Shown here one piece after another: positions 56,348-60,934 of a stretch of DNA of 64,000 nucleotides; the stretch's first letter is position 1; each line of letters begins with the position of its first letter. The position numbers were made by a program, and so were the translations under genes. The DNA lies in contig OY759270.1 in the NCBI GenBank assembly GCA_963662155.1, forward strand, positions 56,557,374 to 56,621,373, in the 5' to 3' direction. This DNA comes from Lamellibrachia columna. Its lineage: Eukaryota; Annelida; Polychaeta; Sabellida; Siboglinidae. The notes under the pieces were generated by a model, which saw only the letters and a list, made by a program, of their open reading frames with translations, was not told the origin of the DNA and made no database searches.

Positions 56348-57476
56348 TGTGTGTGTATGTGTTTTATACTTACACTTGTATGCTTATAAGTTTCATACTT
56401 ACATTGACACAATCCAGACTACTTTTGGAAAACTCAGTAACTCATCAAAAGTGTTTATTGTAGTTAGTTACCTACATACTAATGTGGTTTTAGGAATGTT
56501 TTGGTTTTGGACTGCTAGTGCTTTGAGTTGTGGAAGGGAAACAGTGCATTACATCTGTTATACAATTTTAAGAATATTAAAAGTTAGGTGGGATTTCTGA
56601 AATAAACATGATTGGTTGATATAGCTTAATTACAATTGTAATGTGTCATTTACATTGCATTATATTTATTTTTAAATGGCTTATGTTTATTTTTCAAGGC
56701 AACAAGAAGCCCAGAAACAACAGTTGCAGGACTGGCTAACAGACACGAGAGCTGACTCAGACGACTCGTATGTGGCAGAAGTATGCACAGAACTTGCCCA
56801 GGTAATCAGCAGTTGAAACCAGTGGTGTGTGGTGTTGCAGTGGGGTGTGGTGTTGCAGTGGTGTTGAAGTGGTGTTGCAGTGGTGTTGCAGTGGTGTGTG
56901 GTGTTGCAGTGGTGTGTGGTGTCGCAGTGGTGTGTGGTGTTGAAGTGGCGTTGCAGTGGTTAGAACATCACAAGTTAAAAGCTGTCTTTAGGTGAAAGTG
57001 TTTGAACACAATCACTGGACTGGAATACTGTGACACAGTCATTAGCATATAATCAGTGTTTCTACTGAAACCCAGCAGCAGCATATGCTGGCAGGGTTCC
57101 CAATGTTCCTATATTTTCCAATATTTCCTATATTTTCTTAATATGGCTATGGGGATCTGACTGTGTTTTGGCATGAGTCTACAAACATATGGAGTCTACA
57201 GACTCTTCAGGACATATGGAGTCTACAAAGTTTAAATACAGTATTACATAATGAGTAAAATATATTGGTTGTGCATTAGAAATCTATTTAAAACTTACCA
57301 TAATAATTATTGTTGATATTATTAATGTTAAGTTAACGTGTTTGTTCTTTATATGATCCTAGTTGGAGACAGATGTTGACGCACTGACAGAGAGGACAGC
57401 AGCCGAACGCCCCTGGAGGTGGCAACTTGCCCTGAGAGCGCAAACACTCCTGCGGCAGATCACTGAAGACACTTAA
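27626..57476 (+). CDS. SFI1: SFI1 homologue, centrin-binding centriolar protein (13 exons seen, N-terminus missing)
   Basis: The exons at 27626, 28740, 29817, 30911, 40167, 40678, 47135, 49349, 50528, 51338, 53199, 56699 and 57363 join with compatible phases into about 600 codons ending in TAA. The product is a chain of helical repeats of about 23-35 residues with the W/R-rich pattern of SFI1 (FLYRWHAAYEHRQ, FLMWRAHYH, VRLAWRGWTQ, LLRWTFNGWTRY, VIDTWRHN, LRWTFGSWKQRRDEAL, SLRQWQTVHTD). Known SFI1 proteins bind centrin through these repeats along centrioles or the yeast half-bridge. The LVADCHYR start and the ALERRR/LLQGGV segment near the end match my memory of vertebrate SFI1 in the same order. 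It is shorter than the vertebrate protein (over 1200 residues). Introns of 0.3-9.2 kb are full of arrays and transposons. The entry spans introns; coding parts are given separately. Confidence 0.87.
27757..28140. repeat. 51-bp minisatellite copying the adjacent 5' splice site, about 7.5 units
   Basis: Each 51-base unit carries TCTAAGGAAGCAGTCAGGTT and CAGGCGGTATGTTCACTTC. This equals the last 30 bases of exon 27626-27756, its GCG/GTAGGT donor (now GTATGT or GTACGT) and about 20 bases of intron. The units are divisible by three and free of stops apart from the TAG created in the first unit, so an open frame runs through. Confidence 0.95.
28141..28739. repeat. 36/42-bp minisatellite copying the adjacent 3' splice site, about 15 units
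   Basis: Units of mostly 42 or 36 bases read CTCTTTCACAGACTGAACCT then TCAGACATGTTTCTTTCACT. The true junction at 28739/28740 is CTTTAATAG/ACTGAACCTGCAGGCCTG, followed by TTTCCTGT. Each unit is therefore a copy of polypyrimidine tract, AG and about 20 bases of exon. Most units have CAG, a better acceptor than the TAG used. Confidence 0.93.
28740..28914 (+). CDS. SFI1: SFI1 exon
   Basis: One base completes the split Arg, then LNLQACFLYRWHAAYEHRQD, LRLMHRMAVLNHEKTLQREY and FLMWRAHYHIALDDALKW. Two SFI1 repeats are visible (FLYRW and FLMWR). The donor is TGG/GTCTGT. The acceptor TTAATAG at 28739 was chosen over the AG at 28752 because only it agrees with the upstream phase. Confidence 0.9.
28915..29816. 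other. SFI1 intron without recognised feature
   Basis: AT-rich intron; no array or mobile element was recognised. Confidence 0.6.
29817..29902 (+). CDS. SFI1: SFI1 exon
   Basis: It reads DSAVEHYAFCLLKTLFCMWR then KNTLSARQ with a two-base split codon. Acceptor TCAATTGTAG, donor AG/GTAGCA. It is one SFI1 repeat (FCMWRKN). Phases match the exons on each side. Confidence 0.87.
29903..30910. other. SFI1 intron without recognised feature
   Basis: No exon or repeat was recognised. The 30538-30600 stretch has a short imperfect repeat (GTGATGGAGGCA and GTGACGGAGGCA). Confidence 0.55.
30911..30986 (+). CDS. SFI1: SFI1 exon
   Basis: A small exon after GTGCTTGCAG: one base, then YSNECKALRYCYLHQVRLAW and RGWTQ, with donor CAG/GTAAGG. 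It joins to YIAVRRHK at 40167 to make RLAWRGWTQYIAVRRHKATK, a normal SFI1 repeat, so no coding exon need be missing in the 9.2-kb intron that follows. Confidence 0.85.
31006..31991. mobile_element. Pogo-type MITE with long TIRs, 986 bp
   Basis: The left end CAGTCGCGCCTCGTTATAAC and the right end (complement, GTTATAACGAGGCGCGACTG) pair perfectly, with TA on both sides (31004-31005 and 31992-31993). Further subterminal pairing includes GGTCGTGGACCCCGA. CAGTCGCGCCTCGTTATAACG-like ends are typical of pogo/Tigger-type elements. No transposase ORF is present. It lies only 20 bases past an SFI1 splice donor. Confidence 0.85.
32471..33184. repeat. 90-bp minisatellite, 8 copies
   Basis: Units contain AATGTTGTGAAAGAAACAAT and GGATGTTCCATTGAATTCTA. 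The unit length of 90 keeps reading frames open on both strands (311 codons on the minus strand); the protein-like repeat is a by-product. The source sequence was not recognised. Confidence 0.95.
33185..34109. other. SFI1 intron, no gene recognised
   Basis: It contains a 10-bp stem hairpin ATGACTACCG-CAACA-CGGTAGTCAT at about 33583-33607, next to TGACGTTTTGACTGCTATCA. The latter resembles a segment frequent near retroelement copies in marine invertebrates, a resemblance from memory only. Confidence 0.4.
34110..35961. repeat. 43-bp minisatellite, about 43 copies
   Basis: The unit includes TGTCATAACCGACACTGACT and TGTTTGTTGGAGGATCTAGT. The first nine or so copies carry AACTGACAC or AACTGATAC and copies from about 34500 on carry AACCGACAC, with rare GTCGTAACC variants. 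The array has therefore been homogenised mostly from one side. Confidence 0.97.
35962..37139. other. SFI1 intron, no gene recognised
   Basis: Apart from the TTAA-element end at 36785-36897 and a short perfect hairpin CGCATGGT-GTG-ACCATGCG at about 36277, nothing was recognised. Confidence 0.5.
37140..37660. repeat. Degenerate tandem repeat (GGGGGTTCAC type)
   Basis: Roughly 30-base units around TTTTGAGAAGGGGGTTCAC, mixed with AATAATATTATCTTCAT, repeat irregularly about a dozen times. A related degenerate C-rich series lies at 38960-39130. Confidence 0.65.
37661..39325. other. SFI1 intron with dispersed repeat fragments
   Basis: A segment at about 37768-37920 (AGCCAGAGAGCAGTAGACAA) matches the unit and right flank of the 88-bp array at 39326-39990. 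Segments at 38060-38130, 38150-38200 and 38220-38290 are degenerate copies of each other (CTGGCCAATTA and TGACCAATTA). No exon was seen. Confidence 0.5.
39326..39870. repeat. 88-bp minisatellite, 6 copies
   Basis: The unit contains GTTAGGATAGGAAGTTAGGA, CATCACAGCTATATATGG and GCCAGAGAGCAGTTCACAAT. The unit half GCCAGAGAGCAG...GGCTAAGCCATT belongs to a dispersed repeat also present singly at 37768. The first 15 bases are themselves a doubled GTTAGGATAGGAA. Confidence 0.95.
40167..40339 (+). CDS. SFI1: SFI1 exon
   Basis: After acceptor TTCTTGTGCAG it reads YIAVRRHKATKKSLATGHCQ, MTLLRWTFNGWTRYQTRSKE and IRAGVQRKVNCKNATLL with a split Arg codon. The donor is CG/GTAGGT. It holds two SFI1 repeat cores (WTQYIAVRRHK across the junction and LLRWTFNGWTRY). 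Confidence 0.9.
40678..40780 (+). CDS. SFI1: SFI1 exon
   Basis: One base completes the Arg codon, then NVIDTWRHNIQLQIIWQDKE and AVAKQHCDKHLLMK. Acceptor GGTCATCAG, donor AAG/GTCAGA. The VIDTWRHN and DKEAVAKQH pattern is that of one SFI1 repeat. It joins in phase 0 to VLTFWHCF at 47135. Confidence 0.85.
40888..42487. repeat. 39-bp minisatellite, about 41 copies
   Basis: The unit is TAATAAACCCCATCAGCAGT followed by AAGCCATACATAATAAAGT. Copies are nearly identical: a CTAAAG variant occurs twice (41270 and 41417), CCCAATC once, TTATTAAAC once, and the first unit lacks CAG. Thirteen codons per unit give a 592-codon minus-strand frame of a hydrophobic FIMYGLLLMGFIN repeat. It starts about 110 bases after an SFI1 donor and abuts a LINE 3' end at 42495. 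Confidence 0.97.
42495..42605 (-). mobile_element. LINE 3'-terminal fragment
   Basis: The minus strand reads SMGEDHDGWRQLVERAEQTK and a stop, then a GTGGGCCCCACCCCACAAGG-like tail. Endings of the D-x-x-GWR-x-LV-x-RA type followed by such a tail are common for LINE polyproteins in marine invertebrates. The 39-bp array follows directly on its 3' side, so it may have grown from the tandem tail of this element. Confidence 0.5.
42627..43039 (+). pseudogene. LINE ORF1, SGNH-esterase part, truncated and frameshifted
   Basis: It reads GSVLVHVGTNNVEREGTTAI, VRKYRQLVRTLKQ and VILSGILPVMGRRGHKYRNC up to EEEVGF. A frame change near 42880 then gives LDLWGSFVGRADMYMKDGLH followed by LSGKGAAVFADKLSAAV and a stop before 43040. 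GTNN and DGLHLSG are the third and last conserved blocks of the SGNH esterase. The GDS nucleophile block lies in the missing 5' part. Confidence 0.82.
43042..45860 (+). pseudogene. LINE ORF2 endonuclease-reverse transcriptase with an RT deletion
   Basis: ORF2 makes the target nick and copies the element RNA at the nick. The endonuclease motifs are CLNARSIVNKK, GITESW, GDFNHG and NSDHNQI (residues about 30-260). A linker and the RT fingers follow with NKSPGVDGIPPKLL. After SLKEGV at about 44555 the copy at 1625-1996 has 19 further residues (EWKEANIMSLFKKG region) that are missing here. The deletion of about 53-58 bases changes frame, so the first ORF ends at 44592. The second frame (44589-45860) resumes at NKSENYRP and carries FQKAFDKVPHQRL, GVPQGSVLGPILFLIYINDL, the catalytic KFADDTKLF and the C-terminal LEYCIQAW and TTLETRRLRGD blocks. 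All other motifs are intact. Confidence 0.9.
45985..47035. repeat. 19-bp minisatellite, about 54 copies
   Basis: The unit CCATCTTAACACTGTCCCT has variants ACTACTCCT, ACTATCCCT and TAGTACTGT. Variants recur in blocks such as GTCCCT, GTCCCT, ACTCCT, which indicates higher-order duplication. It begins about 20 bases after the LINE 3' end. Confidence 0.95.
47135..47231 (+). CDS. SFI1: SFI1 exon
   Basis: It reads VLTFWHCFAAIHHQKKLNTA and RQVKEAERWLQQ with a one-base split Gly codon. Acceptor TGTTTATAG, donor CAAG/GTGTCT, a weak donor. It is one SFI1 repeat (LTFWHCFAAIHHQKK). The following intron starts with tandem copies of its end. Confidence 0.87.
47232..48065. repeat. 43-bp minisatellite copying the adjacent 5' splice site, about 19 copies
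   Basis: Each unit contains TTGGCTCCAACAAGGTGTCT, that is the exon end ATGGCTCCAGCAAG with its GTGTCT donor, then TAGCTTGCTTTCATTGTC from the intron. Copies differ by small insertions (TTATC, TATTG). Every unit therefore repeats a donor-like AAG/GTGTCT. Confidence 0.95.
48165..48995. repeat. 35-bp minisatellite, about 23 copies
   Basis: The unit includes GTCTACCAGGGGTGATTGTG and TTCTGCTGTCAGCAT. Early copies have GGTGTGTACCAGGGATG. Higher-order blocks alternate CAGCATGTCTACC and CAGCGTTTACC. Confidence 0.95.
48996..49348. other. SFI1 intron without recognised feature
   Basis: A 14-base A run after CTAATAA at about 49165 could be a retroposed poly(A) end. Nothing else was recognised. Confidence 0.45.
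49349..49509 (+). CDS. SFI1: SFI1 exon
   Basis: Two bases complete the split Gly, then VLRWTFGSWKQRRDEALIMR, FKYTQAMSHDRHVTLGHALQ and GWGCFMQLMLRKQ. Acceptor CATCCCAG, donor CAG/GTATGT. Two repeat cores are present (LRWTFGSWKQRRDEAL and LQGWGCFMQLMLRKQ). Confidence 0.9.
49790..50185. repeat. 22-bp minisatellite, about 18 copies
   Basis: The unit is GTGCCTTCTCTTGCCATCCA plus CG, alternating with CCCTCCAGG and CTCTCCAGG variants. Long open frames on both strands (over 130 codons) are by-products of the repeat. Confidence 0.95.
50528..50677 (+). CDS. SFI1: SFI1 exon
   Basis: Fifty codons, phase 0 at both ends: LMKRQAALFLSARLTTRSLR, QWQTVHTDVLTDRTNTGLAL and WHWSLTLQRK. The acceptor GATTGTGTTGCAG was chosen over the TTTTCAG at 50505, which would put a TGA in frame. 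The donor is AAG/GTTCGC. Two SFI1 cores (SLRQWQ and ALWHWSLTLQRK). Confidence 0.87.
50678..51337. other. SFI1 intron with a three-copy 34-bp repeat
   Basis: Three copies of TTTGCACTGTCTTGTAACCC plus AACTCAGTGAGAAG lie at about 51018-51128. A 12-base A run lies near 50880. No other feature was recognised. Confidence 0.7.
51338..51513 (+). CDS. SFI1: SFI1 exon with a one-base frameshift
   Basis: It reads VLIAWYAYKEERVRKAQRVT then LALERRRG. At about 51415-51420 the frame must shift by one base to continue as LLQGGVHKLLLVATYMTLLQ and QKLAAHQGAQ, which agrees in phase with exon 53199. In the uninterrupted frame a TGA follows the codons for QHI at about 51470. Acceptor TTGTGTCAG, donor CAG/GTAACT. 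Vertebrate SFI1 has LERRR-KA and LLQEGA-type residues in this order, so both halves are real coding sequence. The cause is an assembly indel in a G/C-rich run or a true mutation. Confidence 0.85.
51529..52125. repeat. About 20-22-bp minisatellite, GAGGGTTGGACATCTG type
   Basis: Roughly 25 copies around GGGTGAGGGTTGGACATCTG, decaying toward 52125. It begins 15 bases inside the intron after exon 51338-51513 and does not include exon sequence. Confidence 0.9.
52126..52639. other. SFI1 intron without recognised feature
   Basis: Nothing coding or repetitive was recognised. Confidence 0.5.
52640..53198. repeat. 68-bp minisatellite copying the adjacent 3' splice site, about 8 copies
   Basis: Each unit has TGCATTCATAGACCTTCTTC then AAGACAAAGACTTG. 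The true junction is TGTATTCATAG/AATTTCTTCAAGACTCAGAC then TTTG at 53198/53199. The unit thus repeats the intron end, the AG and about 25 bases of exon, followed by about 30 bases of intron. Confidence 0.93.
53199..53467 (+). CDS. SFI1: SFI1 exon, end of the repeat region and linker
   Basis: It reads NFFKTQTLVHKFATRWRNIT, IRRRVEKTVAKPHTPAPPGV and RTRVEMTETSIALVKSLM, then a Ser/Pro-rich stretch to NGADMS with a split Arg. Acceptor ATTCATAG, donor CAG/GTGGGG. FATRWRNITIRRRV is the last helical repeat; the Pro/Ser-rich part corresponds to the disordered region that follows the repeats in vertebrate SFI1, much shortened here. Confidence 0.85.
53645..54290. mobile_element. Long-TIR TTAA MITE, 646 bp
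   Basis: The left end AGTGAAACAAAAGTCATGGG and the right end ...TGATTTTTGTTTCCTT are inverted and continue pairing for about 100 bases (ATTCCAGTGTTTACT against AGAAAACCACAGGTGTG). TTAA flanks both sides (53641-53644 and 54291-54294). Five copies of a 28-base unit (ATGGGTATTTACCAAAGCAA) have expanded inside it at 53895-54027. Confidence 0.65.
54298..54745. repeat. About 33-bp minisatellite with higher-order structure
   Basis: Units around ACATCTACATCTGTAGTACA ACATTG type (unit shown in two parts) are arranged from 54420 on in 117-base blocks that include TATGTTATACATCATGGATG. Four such blocks are visible. Confidence 0.9.
54925..55448. repeat. Complex tandem repeat, TTGACTAGAGCCGGCCACC type
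   Basis: About nine units contain GACTAGAGCCGGCCACCTTG and ACATGAACACAATG, in long (about 66) and short (about 38) forms. A block of about 190 bases is repeated at 54980-55170 and 55170-55360. Confidence 0.9.
55449..56240 (+). mobile_element. LINE reverse transcriptase fragment, second family, broken
   Basis: In shifting frames the plus strand carries LSKTFDTLDLFTKL, YLTNREQFV, an IPQGSILGPLLFIIYVNDF-like block, FTYADDTSLV with the catalytic ADD, ELHNIAEWL and NKLSLNINKA, then VQHFNFLGLTLDTHLNWHKH, RTIGIINKLNP, the YCLMIWGYQC-like segment and VQKKAVRIISVSKYNSHTEP. This is the palm-to-C-terminus order of a non-LTR RT, unlike the CR1/L2-like copies elsewhere in the window. At least five frame breaks make it inactive. 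Confidence 0.82.
56305..56356. repeat. (TGTG/TGCG)n microsatellite
   Basis: About 13 tetranucleotide-like units of GTGT and GTGC. Confidence 0.95.
56699..56801 (+). CDS. SFI1: SFI1 exon, C-terminal region
   Basis: One base completes the Arg, then QQEAQKQQLQDWLTDTRADS and DDSYVAEVCTELAQ. Acceptor TTTTTCAAG, donor CAG/GTAATC. A Gln-rich coiled segment with an LQDWL motif and acidic residues, matching the coiled C-terminal part of vertebrate SFI1 in character. Confidence 0.82.
56818..56965. repeat. GTGGTGTTGCAGTGGTGTGT minisatellite
   Basis: About eight imperfect copies of a 12-20-base GTGGTGTTGCAG unit, starting 17 bases after an SFI1 donor. Many units carry TTGCAG, a possible decoy acceptor. 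The rest of this intron (56966-57362) shows nothing. Confidence 0.85.
57363..57476 (+). CDS. SFI1: SFI1 last exon and stop
   Basis: Acceptor GATCCTAG, then LETDVDALTERTAAERPWRW, QLALRAQTLLRQITEDT and TAA (57474-57476). The joined end is ELAQLETDVDALTER. Short basic helices close the protein, as the ARxQALRQA-type tail does in vertebrate SFI1. Confidence 0.83.
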   Translation: METDVDALTERTAAERPWRWQLALRAQTLLRQITEDT

Positions 57477-57564
57477 TTCAACAGATGGCAGCACTTGTGT
57501 AGGCAGGTGGCAGCAGCAGTCTGCACAGACACTAACGAGCTGCGACAACTAAACCTCTTTGATG

Positions 57565-57625
57565 TTGCAGTGGATACTAGATAGGTTTAATATTTCACAA
57601 AATCAGTCAGGGAAACGAGACGAAC
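57565..57625. mobile_element. TTAA MITE fragment in the SFI1 3' UTR
   Basis: GCAGTGGATACTAGATAGGT is the minus-strand form of the conserved ACCTACCTAGTATCCACTGC of the MITE at 16796. Only about 60 bases remain. Confidence 0.55.
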
Positions 57626-57806
57626 GATAAAGTGACAATAATCATTCTACTCTACCCTGTGAAATAATAAAAAATATTCCAAAATAATTATAATTCATCT
57701 TTGAACACTGTTGTAACTATTTACTGTTGCCTAAAACATTAACTTTTGTTTTAAAAAGGTGACATAGAAATGTGAGACGATAAGAGACTGTTATGTGATT
57801 TATAAT

Positions 57807-57812
57807 AATAAA
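57807..57812 (+). terminator. Candidate SFI1 poly(A) signal
   Basis: AATAAA lies 330 bases after the stop. Another AATAAA is at 57666-57671. Either could direct 3' end formation. Confidence 0.5.
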
Positions 57813-57819
57813 GTGTATG

Positions 57820-58321
57820 TATGACTGATTCCCTTGAACTGGGCATATTTGGTCTATTCACTAACTTTGCTGTACTAGTTTGACCTTTTGTTTCTATAAA
57901 GTTTGACCTTTTGTTTCTATAAAGAAGACACAAGACTTTCCAAAAAAAGAAAAGGCACATCTTAGTCTGTAAAACTCTACCTAAATATTACTCTAACAAT
58001 GTCGTTGCAAAAATACTATTTGGTTCACTATTTTGCATAGCAGTTCCAAGACACCATATCCGCAATTTTTTTGTAAACTGACTAATCGAAAATCCAGTGG
58101 TGATTTTCCAGAACTTTGTTAGTGCGACGTTATGAATAAAGACAGTTGTGATATTGGACACTTTGTACATATTTAAGTGACATTATTATATAAATGAGAT
58201 TGATAGTAGCTTGATACATGTACTGTGTTTGTTTTGTATTTGAGAGACTTACTCCCATGTGTCAGACAATCCTGTTGTCACACCATGGCCACACACCAGC
58301 CGCGCCATTGTTATCGTACTA
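57820..58321. other. Intergenic sequence without recognised feature
   Basis: It contains a doubled TTTGACCTTTTGTTTCTATA at 57880-57922. No gene was recognised. Confidence 0.5.
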
Positions 58322-58850
58322 CGCTCGTCGAAGAAGGAGTGCCACCAGCTGACAGTGTAACAACATGAAATAGGGTTTGAAGGAGTGCCACCAGCTGACA
58401 GTGTAACAACATGAAATAGGGTTTGAAGGAGTGCCACCAGCTGACAGTGTAACAACATGAAATAGGGTTTGAAGGAGTGCCACCAGCTGACAGTGTAACA
58501 ACATGAAATAGGGTCTGAAGGAGTGCCACCAGCTGACAGTGTAACAACATGAAATAGGGTCTGAGGGAGTGCCACCAGCTGACAGTGTAAAAACATGAAA
58601 TAGCGTCTGAAGGAGTGCCACCAGCTGACAGTGTAAACACATGAAATAGGGTCTGAAGGAGTGCCACCAGCTGACAGTGTAACAACATGCAATAGGGTCT
58701 GAAGGAGTGCCACCAGCTGACAGTGTGAACACATGAAACAGGGTCTGAAGGAGTGCCACCAGCTGACAGTGTAACAACATGAAATAGCGTCTGAAGGAGT
58801 GCCACCAGCTGACAATGTAACAACATGAAATAGCGTCTGAAGGAGACACT
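58322..58850. repeat. 46-bp minisatellite, about 11 copies
   Basis: The unit contains GGAGTGCCACCAGCTGACAG and TGTAACAACATGAAATAGGG. Open minus-strand frames of 220-267 codons through it are by-products. Confidence 0.95.
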
Positions 58851-60934
58851 GACAAGATGGTGAGAAGGGAGAGGACACTGACAAGGTGGTTCTGCAATGA
58901 ATGAGCACATGTGCCTTGACCCGCCACTCGCACATGCGCCTTGACCCGCCACTCGACAACGAAGAAATCGAAGGAAGTCACTGACTGGGAGCGAGCTCCG
59001 ACCGCGACGGCATAACGCGCAAGAGAGGCATAGTTGTCCGCTTTTGCAGCGAAAGGACGCGAGATGCAGTTTACAAAGCACGATTCTGCCTGAAAACTGC
59101 GGCCAACAACGCACTAGAGATACTTATTACCCTAACCCTGTATATAATAGCAATGGATTATAACAGAGAATGTCAATCACGGGAAATAATGGATGAATTT
59201 CCACTTTCGGCCGTAAACTATTTTCTTCCCCATCTACACACGCAAAAGGGGGCGGAGACGGAGAGAGGAGAGAGAAACATAGACACAGAGACAGCTAGTG
59301 TCAATACTTGTGAAGTGAGTAACCTGGCCCTACACAAATAGCCCATCTAGGATTTAGCGAAGTCAATCATAGTAGTAGTTCAACCTACTTCTATGAGACG
59401 GCGATCAGATTTCAGCCAGAAGGGTCATATGACCCAATACCCCCTAAGTAATCCACTCTCCTATGCATTTTAGCAGCGGATGTCTAAACTTTAAAGTGGT
59501 GGAAAGTAACCCTAATTTTTGCACTATGATATTGCGTGGTTAGTACCTTGAGTCATTCACTAGAGGCCACTAGGATAACAGAGGCACTCCCAGATTAACT
59601 AGCTGCACGGGTTTTAGTGAATGACCAGCGCAGTTTGTCCTGGACCGACCGGAGACGTGTGCAGACGGTTATACTCTACGTTTTACATGTTGGCTTTCCC
59701 GAGGATCAGCTTTACATTTCTACACCTGGTGAGTTAGTTTTGTCACATTTATACATACATATAATTATTTGAATGAAGAAGACTTGGTAAAACTGTATTT
59801 TTGATTACGTGTTTGAATTTACCACTAGGCCCTTCAGCTCGTGGCCGAGTCTACGCAAGAAGCTCGCCCGTTGAATTCAATGTCGTTCGTGTATGCCTAG
59901 GCAGTGTCATACCGTGAAATTTAAATACTTCAATAAATACTTAGTAAATAATATGCATGTAACTAATTGTTTGTTATGTTGTATTGTTATGTTTTATCAT
60001 ATGTGTGAAATTAAATTGAAAGTTGTAACCTTGGTTAGTTTGTTAAGTATGTCTAGAACTAACTAATGCTAGCACGAGGTGCGGCTATTTCTGTTCAACA
60101 AGTTAGTAATGCGGCGCTCGTTCAAGTACAGTGTCCGGGTGGGTCTGAAAGACACGTGCATTCATCTGGCCGCTCCTACTTCGGTCACTCCAGACAATGG
60201 TGTATAGCATTGCGTAACGCAATAGTTTCAGCAGAGTTTTTTCACTCTACGTATTGCTAGCTCCGTAATTAATAGGCACTCACGTCAGCTGCATTTACCG
60301 GTCACCTGTGCTCCATAAGCTTCGCGCCGAGATACTTATACGTAAACACAGATACAATGGTATCCATTAGTGAATACGTGAATGCTTATCAGTTTGTATT
60401 TCAAAGAAGACATGCTTAAGTTTTACATGCGATGTAAGCTAGATATCTAAGTTATAGTTATAGTTATAACTTAGCAGGACAGGGATTTTTACTACCGTTT
60501 ATACTTTTAAGATCGGTTATGGGAGGGGTCTCAAACTAAGTCCCACCTGTTTGGGGGACGGAAAACCTCCCACCAATGTTGAGGCCAACCTACCACCATT
60601 TTTGATGACCCAAGTCCCACCTCCTGCCACACCCCGAAACCCTAATTCCTAAATTAGCAAGTTAATTGCTATAGCTAAAACTCCATTACGGCTACGTATA
60701 AGATAAGTTTAACTTATATTGTATAATATTATAAGTTGCATTGAGATACATTGGGAGTAATTTTTTTAATTTCACTTTGTCTCAGTTGCTGCATTAACTA
60801 AGCGAATGAATTGCATTGGTTTTACTTGACTACATCCGGGAAAGTAATATCTGACATATGTAGCTCAATTCAATGTTTGTGATGACAATTGCATGAAATA
60901 TTTCATGTTTATTATTGAATACGTTCTTAGTACG
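58851..60934. other. CpG-richer region, possible promoter of a following gene
   Basis: CG dinucleotides are clearly more frequent at 58910-59060 and 59620-60330 than elsewhere. A 5' exon could end at 59728 with CACCTG/GTGAGT, where an ATG at 59687 reads MLAFPRISFTFLHL. A TATATAATA lies at 59142. No homology supports a gene. A 19-base tandem CCTTGACCCGCCACTCG pair lies at 58916-58952. Confidence 0.3.

Noticed and set aside
58249..59114. Three overlapping ORFs of 220-267 codons on the minus strand
   Set aside because: They run through the 46-bp array in all three frames, which only a repeat without stops would allow.
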